Origin: Firmicutes bacterium ADurb.Bin467
GTDB lineage: Bacteria; Bacillota; Clostridia; Christensenellales; Aristaeellaceae
Direction of reading: 5' to 3'
Length of the DNA: 11,241 bases
Assembly (NCBI GenBank): GCA_002068815.1
Contig: MWAC01000055.1
Location: forward strand, 1 to 11,241
Shown here: positions 1-6,836 of the stretch, piece by piece
Layout of the letters: every line of letters starts with the position of its first letter
Numbering within the stretch: position 1 is the first letter of the stretch
Notes under the pieces: model-generated
What the model saw: the letters and a program-made list of their open reading frames with translations, nothing else
The model's database searches: none
Told to the model about the DNA's origin: nothing
Translations under genes and position numbers: made by a program

Positions 1-714
1 GCGGATCTGATCGTGAACCGGGGCGTGAACCCGTACGTTTCGATCGTGCTGTGCCTGATGCTGGGCGCGGTGCTCGGGCTCTTGAACGGCGTGTTGACCT
101 CCTACGCGCGGCTGATGCCGTTCGTCGCGACGGTCGGCACGATGTCGATCGCCGAGGGTCTCGCGCTCCTTTGGACGAACTCGTATCCGGTCTTGAACCT
201 GCCGCCGCAGATGGAGTACATCGGCCGCGGCTACCTGTTCAACGTGCCGTTCCCGCTCTACATCGTCGTGGTCGTCTACGTCGTCGCGTACTTCATCACC
301 GAAAAGACGCGCTACGGGCGGTTTCTGTACGCGTCCGGCGGCAACGGCGACGCGGCGTACCTGTCCGGCATCAACGTAAAGCGGATACGGATGCTCTCCT
401 ACGTCGTGTGCTCGATCACGGTCGCGCTCGCGGCGATCATACTCTGCGGCCGGCTCGACTCCGCGCAGCCCGCGAACGGCAAGGACTGGGGGTTCAAGGC
501 GATCACCGCCTGCGTGCTCGGCGGCACGTCGATGAACGGCGGCAAGGGCAAGGTGCTCGGCGTCCTGCTCGGCGCGATCTTCGTCGGCATGCTCAGCAAC
601 GGCATGACGCTTCTCAACATCAACTCGAACCTGCAGACCGTCGCAAACGGCGTGGTGCTCGTCATCGCGGTGGGCATCGACGTGTTCCGCACGAGCAAGG
701 CCAACAGAACGTAG
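1..714 (+). CDS. Sugar ABC transporter permease, RbsC-like (CUT2), 5' end outside window
   Basis: The reading frame is open from base 1, so the start lies upstream; 237 codons are visible. The product is the C-terminal two thirds of a ribose/xylose/galactose-class membrane permease (BPD_transp_2 family, usually about 310-340 aa), which forms the channel for a monosaccharide in the cytoplasmic membrane. Visible family marks are the GLLNG...LMPFVATVGTMSIAEGLAL stretch early on, an ASGGN..AA.LSGI segment near the middle (the cytoplasmic loop region) and GGTSMNGGKG near residues 172-181 of the visible part, matching the conserved GG(T/S)...GG.G loop of RbsC. Several hydrophobic helices alternate with short loops and the end is a basic tail (RTSKANRT). 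The ATPase gene starts 14 nt after the stop, behind a GGGAGGGG ribosome site, so the two are co-transcribed. The family is clear; the sugar is not. Confidence 0.93.
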   Translation, partial: ADLIVNRGVNPYVSIVLCLMLGAVLGLLNGVLTSYARLMPFVATVGTMSIAEGLALLWTNSYPVLNLPPQMEYIGRGYLFNVPFPLYIVVVVYVVAYFITEKTRYGRFLYASGGNGDAAYLSGINVKRIRMLSYVVCSITVALAAIILCGRLDSAQPANGKDWGFKAITACVLGGTSMNGGKGKVLGVLLGAIFVGMLSNGMTLLNINSNLQTVANGVVLVIAVGIDVFRTSKANRT

Positions 715-728
715 TGGGAGGGGTTGGG

Positions 729-2219
729 ATGCCGGACGTTGTATTGCGGATAGAGAACATCTCGAAGAGCTTCCCGGGCGTGAAGGCGCTGAGCGACGTC
801 AGCTTCTCGGTCAACCGCGGCGAGATACACGCGCTGATGGGCGAGAACGGCGCGGGCAAGTCGACGCTGATTAAAATCCTGTCGGGCGTCAACAGCCTGG
901 AGGGCGGCGCGTTTTACATAAACGGAAAGTCGATGCGCTTCCAGACGCCGCTCGAGGCGCTCAAGAGCGGCATCAGCGTCGTGCACCAGGAGATCAAGCT
1001 CGTCGACACGCTGACCGTCTCGGAGAACATATTCATCGGCCAGCCGCCGATGACGGGGAGGGGCACCGTCGACTGGAAGAAGCTGCATCGCGACGCGCGG
1101 GAGCTGCTCGACAGCATACACGCCGACATCGACGAGCGCGCGATCGTCGGAAAGCTGTCGATCGCCCGGCAGCAGATGGTCGAGGTATGCAAGGCGCTCT
1201 CGCATAAGGCCGAGATCATCATCATGGACGAGCCGTCGGCGACCTTGACCGACAAGGAATTGACGATGCTCTTCCAGATACTCCGGAATCTCAAGAGCCG
1301 CGGCATCACCGTCATCTACATCTCGCACCGGATGGAGGAGGTCTTTGAGATCTCCGACCGCGTGACGGTGCTGCGCGACGGGCAGCACATACACACCGGC
1401 GATATCCGGGAGCTCGACCGCAGGCGGCTGATCGCGATGATGGTCGGGCGCGAGCTCGAGAACGAGTACCCGAAGGAGTTCGTCGGCCGCGGCGAGCCGA
1501 TCCTGGAGGTCAAAAACCTGAACCGCCCCGGGGTGCTCAAGAACATCAGCCTGACGCTCCACGCGGGCGAGGTGCTCTGCGTCTCCGGGCTCGTCGGCTC
1601 CGGCCGGACCGAGTTCGCGCGCACGGTGTTCGGCGCGGACCGGGGAAAGGACCAGACCGGCGAGATATGGATTCGCGGGAAGAGGATCGAGATCCGAAGC
1701 GTGCAGGACGCGATGCGCGCGGGGATCGCCCTGATCCCGGAGGACCGCAAGCGGCAGGGGCTCGTGCTCGGGATGTCGGTTCGCGAGAACATCTCGATGG
1801 CGAGCATACGCCGCGTGATGCGGGGGCTGCGCATCAGCCGCAAGCTCGAAAACGCGCTCGCAAAGGAGTTCATACAATCGCTTCGGATCATGACGCCCGA
1901 CCAGCAGCGCGAGGTCCGGAACCTGTCCGGCGGCAACCAGCAGAAGGTCGTCATCGCGAAGTGGCTCGCGACGAACGCCGACATCCTGATCCTCGACGAG
2001 CCGACGCGCGGCGTAGACGTCGGCGCGAAGGCCGAAATCTACAAATTGCTCAACGGCTTCACCGCGCAGGGGAAGGGGGTCATCATGATCTCGTCCGAGA
2101 TGCCCGAGGTGCTGGGCATGTGCGACCGCGTCGTGGTGTTCCGCGACGGCGCGATCAACGGCGAGTTCACGCGCGACGAGGTCACGCAGGAGAAACTGCT
2201 CGACCGCGCAATCCGCTGA
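729..2219 (+). CDS. Sugar ABC transporter ATP-binding protein, RbsA/MglA-like (two ABC domains)
   Basis: A 496-aa fused double-ABC ATPase, the normal length for CUT2 transporters, energising import through the neighbouring permease. Domain 1 has Walker A GENGAGKST (K44) and Walker B IIIMDEPSAT (D167, E168), preceded by the family's variant signature LSIARQQMVEV in place of LSGGQ. Domain 2 has the degenerate Walker A GLVGSGRTE (residues 287-295, Arg at 293 where the Lys would be), a full LSGGNQQKV signature (399-407) and Walker B ILILDEPTRGVDVG (D423, E424). Loss of the second Walker A lysine is characteristic of RbsA/MglA proteins, so only one site is expected to hydrolyse ATP efficiently; this is not damage. 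The ATG at 729 was chosen because it follows GGGAGGGG at 716-723 and starts the conserved N-terminus (RIENISKSFPGVKAL); the open frame further upstream is only a shadow of the permease gene. Confidence 0.97.
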   Translation: MPDVVLRIENISKSFPGVKALSDVSFSVNRGEIHALMGENGAGKSTLIKILSGVNSLEGGAFYINGKSMRFQTPLEALKSGISVVHQEIKLVDTLTVSENIFIGQPPMTGRGTVDWKKLHRDARELLDSIHADIDERAIVGKLSIARQQMVEVCKALSHKAEIIIMDEPSATLTDKELTMLFQILRNLKSRGITVIYISHRMEEVFEISDRVTVLRDGQHIHTGDIRELDRRRLIAMMVGRELENEYPKEFVGRGEPILEVKNLNRPGVLKNISLTLHAGEVLCVSGLVGSGRTEFARTVFGADRGKDQTGEIWIRGKRIEIRSVQDAMRAGIALIPEDRKRQGLVLGMSVRENISMASIRRVMRGLRISRKLENALAKEFIQSLRIMTPDQQREVRNLSGGNQQKVVIAKWLATNADILILDEPTRGVDVGAKAEIYKLLNGFTAQGKGVIMISSEMPEVLGMCDRVVVFRDGAINGEFTRDEVTQEKLLDRAIR

Positions 2220-2225
2220 AGTACG

Positions 2226-2241
2226 GGCCGGGCGCCCGGCC
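2226..2241. other. 16-nt perfect palindrome between ATPase and binding-protein genes
   Basis: GGCCGGGCGCCCGGCC is a perfect inverted repeat lying 6 nt after the ATPase stop, followed by an AT-rich TATATAAAAC and then the AGGAGG ribosome site (2255-2260) of the binding-protein gene. In RNA it can fold as a very stable GC hairpin without a U-tract, so it is unlikely to be an intrinsic terminator. A plausible role is as an mRNA processing or 3'-end stabilising structure that separates expression of the binding protein from that of the membrane components; this is inference. A DNA-binding site is also possible. Confidence 0.5.
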
Positions 2242-2268
2242 GGTATATAAAACGAGGAGGAAGAAGAC

Positions 2269-3228
2269 ATGAAGAAAATCCTGACCCTTCTGCTGATCGT
2301 CTCGCTGTTGGTGCCCGCGGCGCTGATCGCCACCGCGTCCGCCGAGACCAAGGGGACGATCGGCCTGGTGCTCGGCTACCGCCGCGACGAATTCTACATG
2401 GACCTCGAGAGCCGGTTCCTGTCCGCCGCGCAGGAGGCGGGCTACGAATTGCTCGTGACCGACACGGACTTCGACATCGCGCGCTCCGTCGCCGCGATCG
2501 AGGACTATACCTCGATGGGCGTCGACGCGATCCTCTCCTGGGGCTCCGCGCAGTTCGTGAGCGCGATCGAGGCCGCGGTCGCCGCGGGCATCCCGGTCGT
2601 CTGCTACGACGGCTCGACGCCCAGCGAGCTCGTGACCGCGAACGTCACCTACGACCCGATCGACGACGGCAACGCCATCGGCCTGTGGGTCAAGGCCTAC
2701 ATCGAGAAGAACTGGCCGGACGAGGAAGTCGAAGTCGCGATTCTGGACTTCCCGGCGTCCTCCGAAATCTGCGTCGGCCGCACGAACGCGTTCAAGGCCG
2801 TGATCGAGACGATCCCGAACGCGAAGATCGTCGCGCAGATGGACGGCAAGGCCTCCCGCGCGGACTCGATGGCCGCCGCGGAGACCATCCTCGAGGCGCA
2901 CCCGAACGTACGCGTCGCCTACGGCATCAACTTTGACACCGTCGCCGGCTTCTACGCCGCGCTCGAGGGCCGCGGCAAGACCGACTGCATCTGCGTCTCC
3001 AGCGGCAGCTGGGGCGAGGAGGCGATCAACTTCTTGGTCGAGGACCACCCGCAGTACAAGGCGTTTACGCTGATGAACCCGTGGGATATGGCCGACGCGT
3101 CCGTGCAGGCCGCCGTCGATGCGATCGAGGGCAAGGAGGTCGTCTACAACCAGGCGATGATCGCCAAGACCTACGACGCCTCGAACATCTCCGAGCTCGA
3201 CTACAAGCTGATCATCGAGAGCCGCTGA
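2269..3228 (+). CDS. Secreted sugar-binding protein of the ABC transporter (RbsB-like, Peripla_BP_4)
   Basis: A 319-aa solute-binding protein that captures the substrate outside the membrane and delivers it to the permease. The N-terminus is a signal peptide: MKK, a hydrophobic core (about residues 4-22) and the AxA-type site A23-S24-A25, predicted to be cut before E26. The mature part starts with the GTIGLVLGYRRDEFYMDLESRF segment typical of type-1 periplasmic binding domains (IGLV....FY..L), followed by GVDAILSWGS and AGIPVVCYD, the equivalents of the GVDAIII / GIPVV.. strands of RbsB. No cysteine follows the hydrophobic core, so there is no lipobox, unlike most Gram-positive binding proteins. 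AGGAGG at 2255-2260, 8 nt before the ATG, supports the start. Its place last in the operon is not the usual one for mgl/rbs operons. Ligand: probably a monosaccharide or a derivative, not determinable here. Confidence 0.93.
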   Translation: MKKILTLLLIVSLLVPAALIATASAETKGTIGLVLGYRRDEFYMDLESRFLSAAQEAGYELLVTDTDFDIARSVAAIEDYTSMGVDAILSWGSAQFVSAIEAAVAAGIPVVCYDGSTPSELVTANVTYDPIDDGNAIGLWVKAYIEKNWPDEEVEVAILDFPASSEICVGRTNAFKAVIETIPNAKIVAQMDGKASRADSMAAAETILEAHPNVRVAYGINFDTVAGFYAALEGRGKTDCICVSSGSWGEEAINFLVEDHPQYKAFTLMNPWDMADASVQAAVDAIEGKEVVYNQAMIAKTYDASNISELDYKLIIESR

Positions 3229-3245
3229 CATTTCCGACCGCCTTT

Positions 3246-3282
3246 CGAGCCGCCGCCCACAGCGGCGGCTCGGATTGCTTTT
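3246..3282 (+). terminator. Intrinsic terminator after the ABC operon
   Basis: An 11-bp perfect GC-rich stem (CGAGCCGCCGC at 3246-3256 with GCGGCGGCTCG at 3262-3272) closes a 5-nt CCACA loop and is followed by GATTGCTTTT, a modest U-tract. It lies 18 nt after the stop of the binding-protein gene and should end the transporter transcript. The U-tract is short and interrupted, so read-through into the kinase gene is possible. Confidence 0.75.
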
Positions 3283-3303
3283 CCGGGGTCCGAATGCTAT
3301 AAT
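3275..3303 (+). promoter_or_regulatory. Sigma-70-type promoter for the kinase/regulator pair
   Basis: TTGCTT (3275-3280) and a perfect TATAAT (3298-3303) are separated by exactly 17 nt. The -35 box overlaps the tail of the preceding terminator. With a start site around 3309-3311, the mRNA leader to the ATG at 3323 would be only about 13 nt, with the GGGGGAAG ribosome site nearly at its 5' end. The -10 match is strong and the -35 match partial; no activator site is evident. Confidence 0.6.
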
Positions 3304-3322
3304 GACGCGAGGGGGAAGCGGC

Positions 3323-5080
3323 ATGCCAAACGGCTCGATCAAGAGGGGCTATTCGCTCAGGCGGCAGCTGATGCTGCGCTTTATGGCGATTTCGCTGATC
3401 CCCGTCGTGGTGGTCGGCGTGTTTTCGCTGTGGTCGACTTCGTATTTCGGGCTGCAGGAGAAGGTCGCGACCGAGACGGCGGATGTGCACACGGTCATCG
3501 CGCTTCTGAACACGGAGCTGATGTACGTGCGCGAGGCCGGCATCAAGACGCAGTACATCGAGCTCGTGCAGCAAGTGCTCGAGCGCGAGCGGACCGACGC
3601 GGGCTTCCAGCCCGACGAGAACGAGCGCCACCGCATGCGCGCGGAGCTCATGGCCACCTTGAGCGAGAACAAGGTGCACTCGATCTACGTGTACGGCATG
3701 CGCGGAAACGTCTACACGAGCCAGCCCACGGTGCTGCTGGGCTACGAGAAGATTTCCGCGTACGACTGGTACCGGGAGGGCGTGGCGTCCGGCCGGAACT
3801 ACTTCTGGGGCGAGCCGGTCCGCTTGAACAGCGTCTGGGTGCTGCCGTACGTGCGCAGGATCACCGACCCGACGAACCGAATTTTGCTCGGCTACTCGGT
3901 TACGAACCTCTACGAGAGCATATTGACCAGCAGCTACATCTCGCACGGCGACGTATACGTGCTCTCCGACGACGGCACGATACTCTCCGCGAGCGACAAG
4001 TCCGAGATCGGGCAGAATTTCTACGAGGCGAACGGCATCTCCGGCGCGCTCTTAGACGGGCGCACCGGCTACGCGAACGTCCGCGGCAAGGGCCCGCGCA
4101 CCTACGCCGTGTTCAGCCGCAACACGTTCGCGAACCCGTCTCTTGCGAAGCTCTTCGTCTACAACAACTCCCAGATCATCGACAACATGCTCATCATGAC
4201 GGGCGTGACGTCCGCGTCGTGCATCGTCGTGTGCGCGTTTCTGTCGGCGTATCTGTCAAAGCGGTTCGTCCGGCCGCTTCGCAAGATTCGCGAGACCGTC
4301 GACCGCATGCGGCTCGGGGAACTGAGCGCGCCGATGCACCCGCGGACCGACGACGAGATCGGCATGCTGATGGACAGCTTCAACAACATGTCGGCGAGAT
4401 TGCAGGCGTCGCTCGAGGAGATACAGCGGATCAACGAGATGCGGCGCCGCGCCGAGTACCGCGCGATCGAATTGCAGATCAACCCGCACTTCCTCTACAA
4501 CACGCTGTCCCTGATCATCTACCTCGCCGACGCCGGCGAGGCGGACAAGGTCAAACAGGTGTCCTCGGCGCTCTCGACGCTGTTTCGCATCAGCGTCAAC
4601 CGCGGCCGGGAGCTCGTGCGCATCGCGGAGGAGATCAGCCACCTGCGCTGCTACATGGACATACTCTCGGTTCGGCATCAGGGCGAGTTCAAGTACGTGC
4701 TCGATGTCGACCCGGCGATATTGGAATACTACACGATCAAGATCATATTGCAGCCGCTCGTCGAAAACGCGATACAGCACGGCATACGCGACAACATGAT
4801 CGCCGACGGGTTCATCCGCGTGACCGCCCACGCAGAAAACGGGCGAGTGATCTTCGAGATCATGGACAACGGCGACATCCCGGCCTCCAGGATCGAGGAG
4901 ATGAACGCCGCGCTCCGGGACTACGGCAGCGCGCAGAATTTCGGCATCGGCATGCGCAACGTCGACAGCCGCATCCGGATGTTCTTCAAGGGCGACTACG
5001 GGCTCTCCTATCAGAAGCGCGGGGAGTTCACCGTCGCGCACATCGAGATTCCGGTGCTCGAGGAGGACCGCTATGTATAA
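3323..5080 (+). CDS. YesM-like membrane sensor histidine kinase
   Basis: A 585-aa sensor kinase that probably responds to the sugar, or a ligand related to it, outside the cell and phosphorylates the regulator encoded next. Order of parts: basic N-terminus, membrane helix 1 (about residues 16-37), an extracytoplasmic sensor region of about 250 residues with dCACHE-like features (VYVLSDDGTILSASDKSEIGQ), membrane helix 2 (about 289-312), a HAMP linker (RFVRPLRKIRETVDRM...DDEIGMLMDSFNNM), then the His_kinase domain (PF06580 type) with LQINPHFLYNTL around H389, the N-box LVENAIQHG (N482) and a FGIGMRNV glycine box (540-547). This architecture is the LytS/YesM class. ATG 3323 is preferred over 3302, which lies inside the -10 box, and over TTG 3275, which is upstream of the transcription start; GGGGGAAG sits just ahead of 3323. 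It overlaps the regulator gene by 8 nt. Confidence 0.94.
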   Translation: MPNGSIKRGYSLRRQLMLRFMAISLIPVVVVGVFSLWSTSYFGLQEKVATETADVHTVIALLNTELMYVREAGIKTQYIELVQQVLERERTDAGFQPDENERHRMRAELMATLSENKVHSIYVYGMRGNVYTSQPTVLLGYEKISAYDWYREGVASGRNYFWGEPVRLNSVWVLPYVRRITDPTNRILLGYSVTNLYESILTSSYISHGDVYVLSDDGTILSASDKSEIGQNFYEANGISGALLDGRTGYANVRGKGPRTYAVFSRNTFANPSLAKLFVYNNSQIIDNMLIMTGVTSASCIVVCAFLSAYLSKRFVRPLRKIRETVDRMRLGELSAPMHPRTDDEIGMLMDSFNNMSARLQASLEEIQRINEMRRRAEYRAIELQINPHFLYNTLSLIIYLADAGEADKVKQVSSALSTLFRISVNRGRELVRIAEEISHLRCYMDILSVRHQGEFKYVLDVDPAILEYYTIKIILQPLVENAIQHGIRDNMIADGFIRVTAHAENGRVIFEIMDNGDIPASRIEEMNAALRDYGSAQNFGIGMRNVDSRIRMFFKGDYGLSYQKRGEFTVAHIEIPVLEEDRYV

Positions 5081-6665
5081 GTTTCTCGTCGTCGAGGACG
5101 AGCCGTACGCGCGCAACTGCGTCCAGTCGATCCTGACCGAGCTCAACGGCGGCGGCGTCTACCTCGCCGAGAACGGCGCGGCGGCGCTCCATGCCGTCGA
5201 GCGCGAGGGGATCGACGCGGTGATCACCGACATACAGATGCCGGTGATGGACGGCATCGAGCTGATCCGGCAGTTGAACAAGAACCGCGAGCGCGTCGTC
5301 GTCGCGGTGTTGAGCGGGCACGACGAGTTCGCCTACGTGCAGGCCGCGGTCGAGTACTCCGCGCTCGACTACGTGCTCAAGCCCTTCGACCGCGACGCCG
5401 TCGCGAAGCTCTACTACAAGATGGTGCGCAAGCTCCGCGCGAAGACGAACCTCGATCAGGAGATCGCGAGCCTGATGCTGCGCTCGAGCAGGATACGGCC
5501 GTTCATCAAGCAGCGGTTCTTTCTCGACCTGATCGGCGGAAATGCCGACGGAGCGCGCATCGAGGAGATGCGCGACTACCTGAACCTCAACCTCTCCGAC
5601 CGGCCTCTGCGCCTCTGCCTGATCGAGGTCGACGAGCGCGAATCGGAATTGCGCTCCGCCGACGGCCAGTCGAAGTTCTGCCTGTACAACATCTTGGAGG
5701 TCATCGGCCGCATCGCCGGCGAGTGGCCGTTTTCGGACTGCTTCGACGTCTCGAGCAACGCGCTTGCGGTCGTCTGGAGCCCGCCGGACGGCGCGCGCGA
5801 CGCGGCGGAGCTGTTGGACAGCCTCGAGCTCCTCATCAACGAATTGAACTCGCTCTACGGGGTCGTTTTGAACGTCGCCCTGAGCGCCCCGGTCGCCGGC
5901 GCGCTCGAGGCGCAGCACGCCTACGAGGAGGCGCGCGCGGCGCTTCGGTACAAGCTGATCCACGGCTCCGGCCAGATCTTCGACGGCGCGCGGCTGAACC
6001 GCGGCGGCGCGGGCTACGAGAATCTGCCCGACGCGCGGCAGATCGTCGAGGCGGTGTGGCGCAACGCGCCGGAGGACGCGCTTCGCCTGCTCTCCGGCGC
6101 GTTTTCGGAGATCGGCCGAGACGCCGAGCGGTTCGGCGTCGCGACCGTCAACCTGTTTTTGCAGAAGATACTGACCGACTGCCTGATCATACTCGACCGG
6201 GAGTGCGGGGGCGTCGAGGAACTGAACCGCGGGATGGGCGTCAACTGCGTGGATTTCCGCGCGTCCGAGTGCTCGCGCGCCGAGGCGCGGGCGTTCTTCG
6301 AGCGTTTGATCCCGGAGATTTGCGCGGAGATTTCGCGCGACCGCTTAAACGAGCGCAAGAAGATCATACTGCGGGCAAAGCAGGTGATCGCGGAGAAGTA
6401 CGGCACGCCGCTGGGCGTCGAGAGCCTCGCGAACGAATTTCACTTTTCCAAAAATTACTTCGGGCAGATGTTCAAGGCAGAGACCGGCATGAGCGTCAAC
6501 GAGTACCTGAGCCTGCACCGCATACAGCGCGCGAAGGAATTGCTGCTCGAGAAGAAGTACAAGATGTACCAGATCGCGGAGATGGTCGGCTTCAGCGACC
6601 AGCAGTACTTCGCGAAGGTGTTCAAGCGCATCGTCGGCTGCATGCCGTCGGAGTACCAGCGTTGA
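5073..6665 (+). CDS. YesN-like response regulator with AraC-type DNA-binding domain
   Basis: A 530-aa cytoplasmic transcription regulator, the partner of the upstream kinase. The receiver domain (about residues 1-120) has the acidic pair E8/D9, phospho-acceptor D53 in TDIQMPVMDG, S80 and K102 in LKPFD, so all key residues are present. A middle region of about 300 residues, typical of YesN proteins and of no clear function, leads to a C-terminal pair of helix-turn-helix motifs (about 430-530): VESLANEFHFSKNYFGQMFK and MYQIAEMVGFSDQQYFAKVFKRIVGCMPSEYQR, the AraC signature. AGGAGG at 5061-5066 lies inside the kinase gene 6 nt before the ATG; the 8-nt overlap points to translational coupling. It is likely to activate the downstream oxidoreductase/radical-enzyme operon and perhaps the ABC operon; the AT-rich gap at 6740-6810 is the obvious target. 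That target is inference. Confidence 0.95.
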   Translation: MYKFLVVEDEPYARNCVQSILTELNGGGVYLAENGAAALHAVEREGIDAVITDIQMPVMDGIELIRQLNKNRERVVVAVLSGHDEFAYVQAAVEYSALDYVLKPFDRDAVAKLYYKMVRKLRAKTNLDQEIASLMLRSSRIRPFIKQRFFLDLIGGNADGARIEEMRDYLNLNLSDRPLRLCLIEVDERESELRSADGQSKFCLYNILEVIGRIAGEWPFSDCFDVSSNALAVVWSPPDGARDAAELLDSLELLINELNSLYGVVLNVALSAPVAGALEAQHAYEEARAALRYKLIHGSGQIFDGARLNRGGAGYENLPDARQIVEAVWRNAPEDALRLLSGAFSEIGRDAERFGVATVNLFLQKILTDCLIILDRECGGVEELNRGMGVNCVDFRASECSRAEARAFFERLIPEICAEISRDRLNERKKIILRAKQVIAEKYGTPLGVESLANEFHFSKNYFGQMFKAETGMSVNEYLSLHRIQRAKELLLEKKYKMYQIAEMVGFSDQQYFAKVFKRIVGCMPSEYQR

Positions 6666-6690
6666 CGGCCCGCCATGCCACAAAATTGCG

Positions 6691-6724
6691 CCGCCCGGCC
6701 CTCCGCGCCCCCGGCCGCGGGCGG
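6691..6724. other. GC-rich imperfect hairpin after the regulator gene
   Basis: CCGCCCGGCC (6691-6700) can pair with GGCCGCGGGCGG (6713-6724) with a 2-nt bulge. A further GC-rich run follows up to about 6740. There is no U-tract, so this is at best a weak or factor-assisted terminator for the kinase/regulator transcript. With DNA this rich in G+C, chance pairing is likely, hence the low confidence. Confidence 0.3.
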
Positions 6725-6756
6725 TTCGGCGGGGGCCGGAAGGTTAATATCGTCGT

Positions 6757-6805
6757 AATTTGACTTAAAATTGTCTATTGCATCTTCGGCGCTTCTGTAC
6801 CAGAA
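6757..6805 (+). promoter_or_regulatory. AT-rich promoter/operator region of the catabolic operon
   Basis: The DNA changes from nearly pure G+C to an AT-rich stretch directly ahead of the first oxidoreductase gene. Two adjacent 11-nt units, AATTTGACTTA (6757-6767) and AAATTGTCTAT (6768-6778), share the pattern AA-TTG-CT, i.e. a direct repeat with the spacing of one helical turn, as seen for AraC-family half-sites. Each contains a -35-like hexamer (TTGACT 6760-6765, TTGTCT 6771-6776). A small dyad, TTCTG-TAC-CAGAA, lies at 6793-6805. No good -10 box at 17 nt was found (TCTGTA at 6794-6799 is the best after TTGTCT), which fits an activator-dependent promoter. The site assignments are inference. 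Confidence 0.4.
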
Positions 6806-6836
6806 TGGAAGCAGCATTTGACCGGGAGTGGACAGC

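Noticed and set aside
51..728. N-terminal extension of the ATPase frame upstream of 729
   Set aside because: It translates the permease gene out of frame into an Arg-rich sequence; the ABC domain starts right after ATG 729, which has its own ribosome site.
399..2351. A 650-codon open frame on the minus strand across the permease and ATPase genes
   Set aside because: It is antisense to two certain transporter genes; the product is low-complexity, rich in R, A, D, H and L, with no domain. Long antisense frames are expected in high-GC DNA with G/C third positions.
2182..3342. A 386-codon minus-strand open frame over the sugar-binding protein gene
   Set aside because: Same reason: compositional shadow, repetitive V/D/R/G residues, and it runs through the terminator and palindrome.
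3430..5136. A 568-codon plus-strand frame inside the kinase gene
   Set aside because: Arg-rich shadow in another frame of a gene with all kinase motifs in the correct frame.
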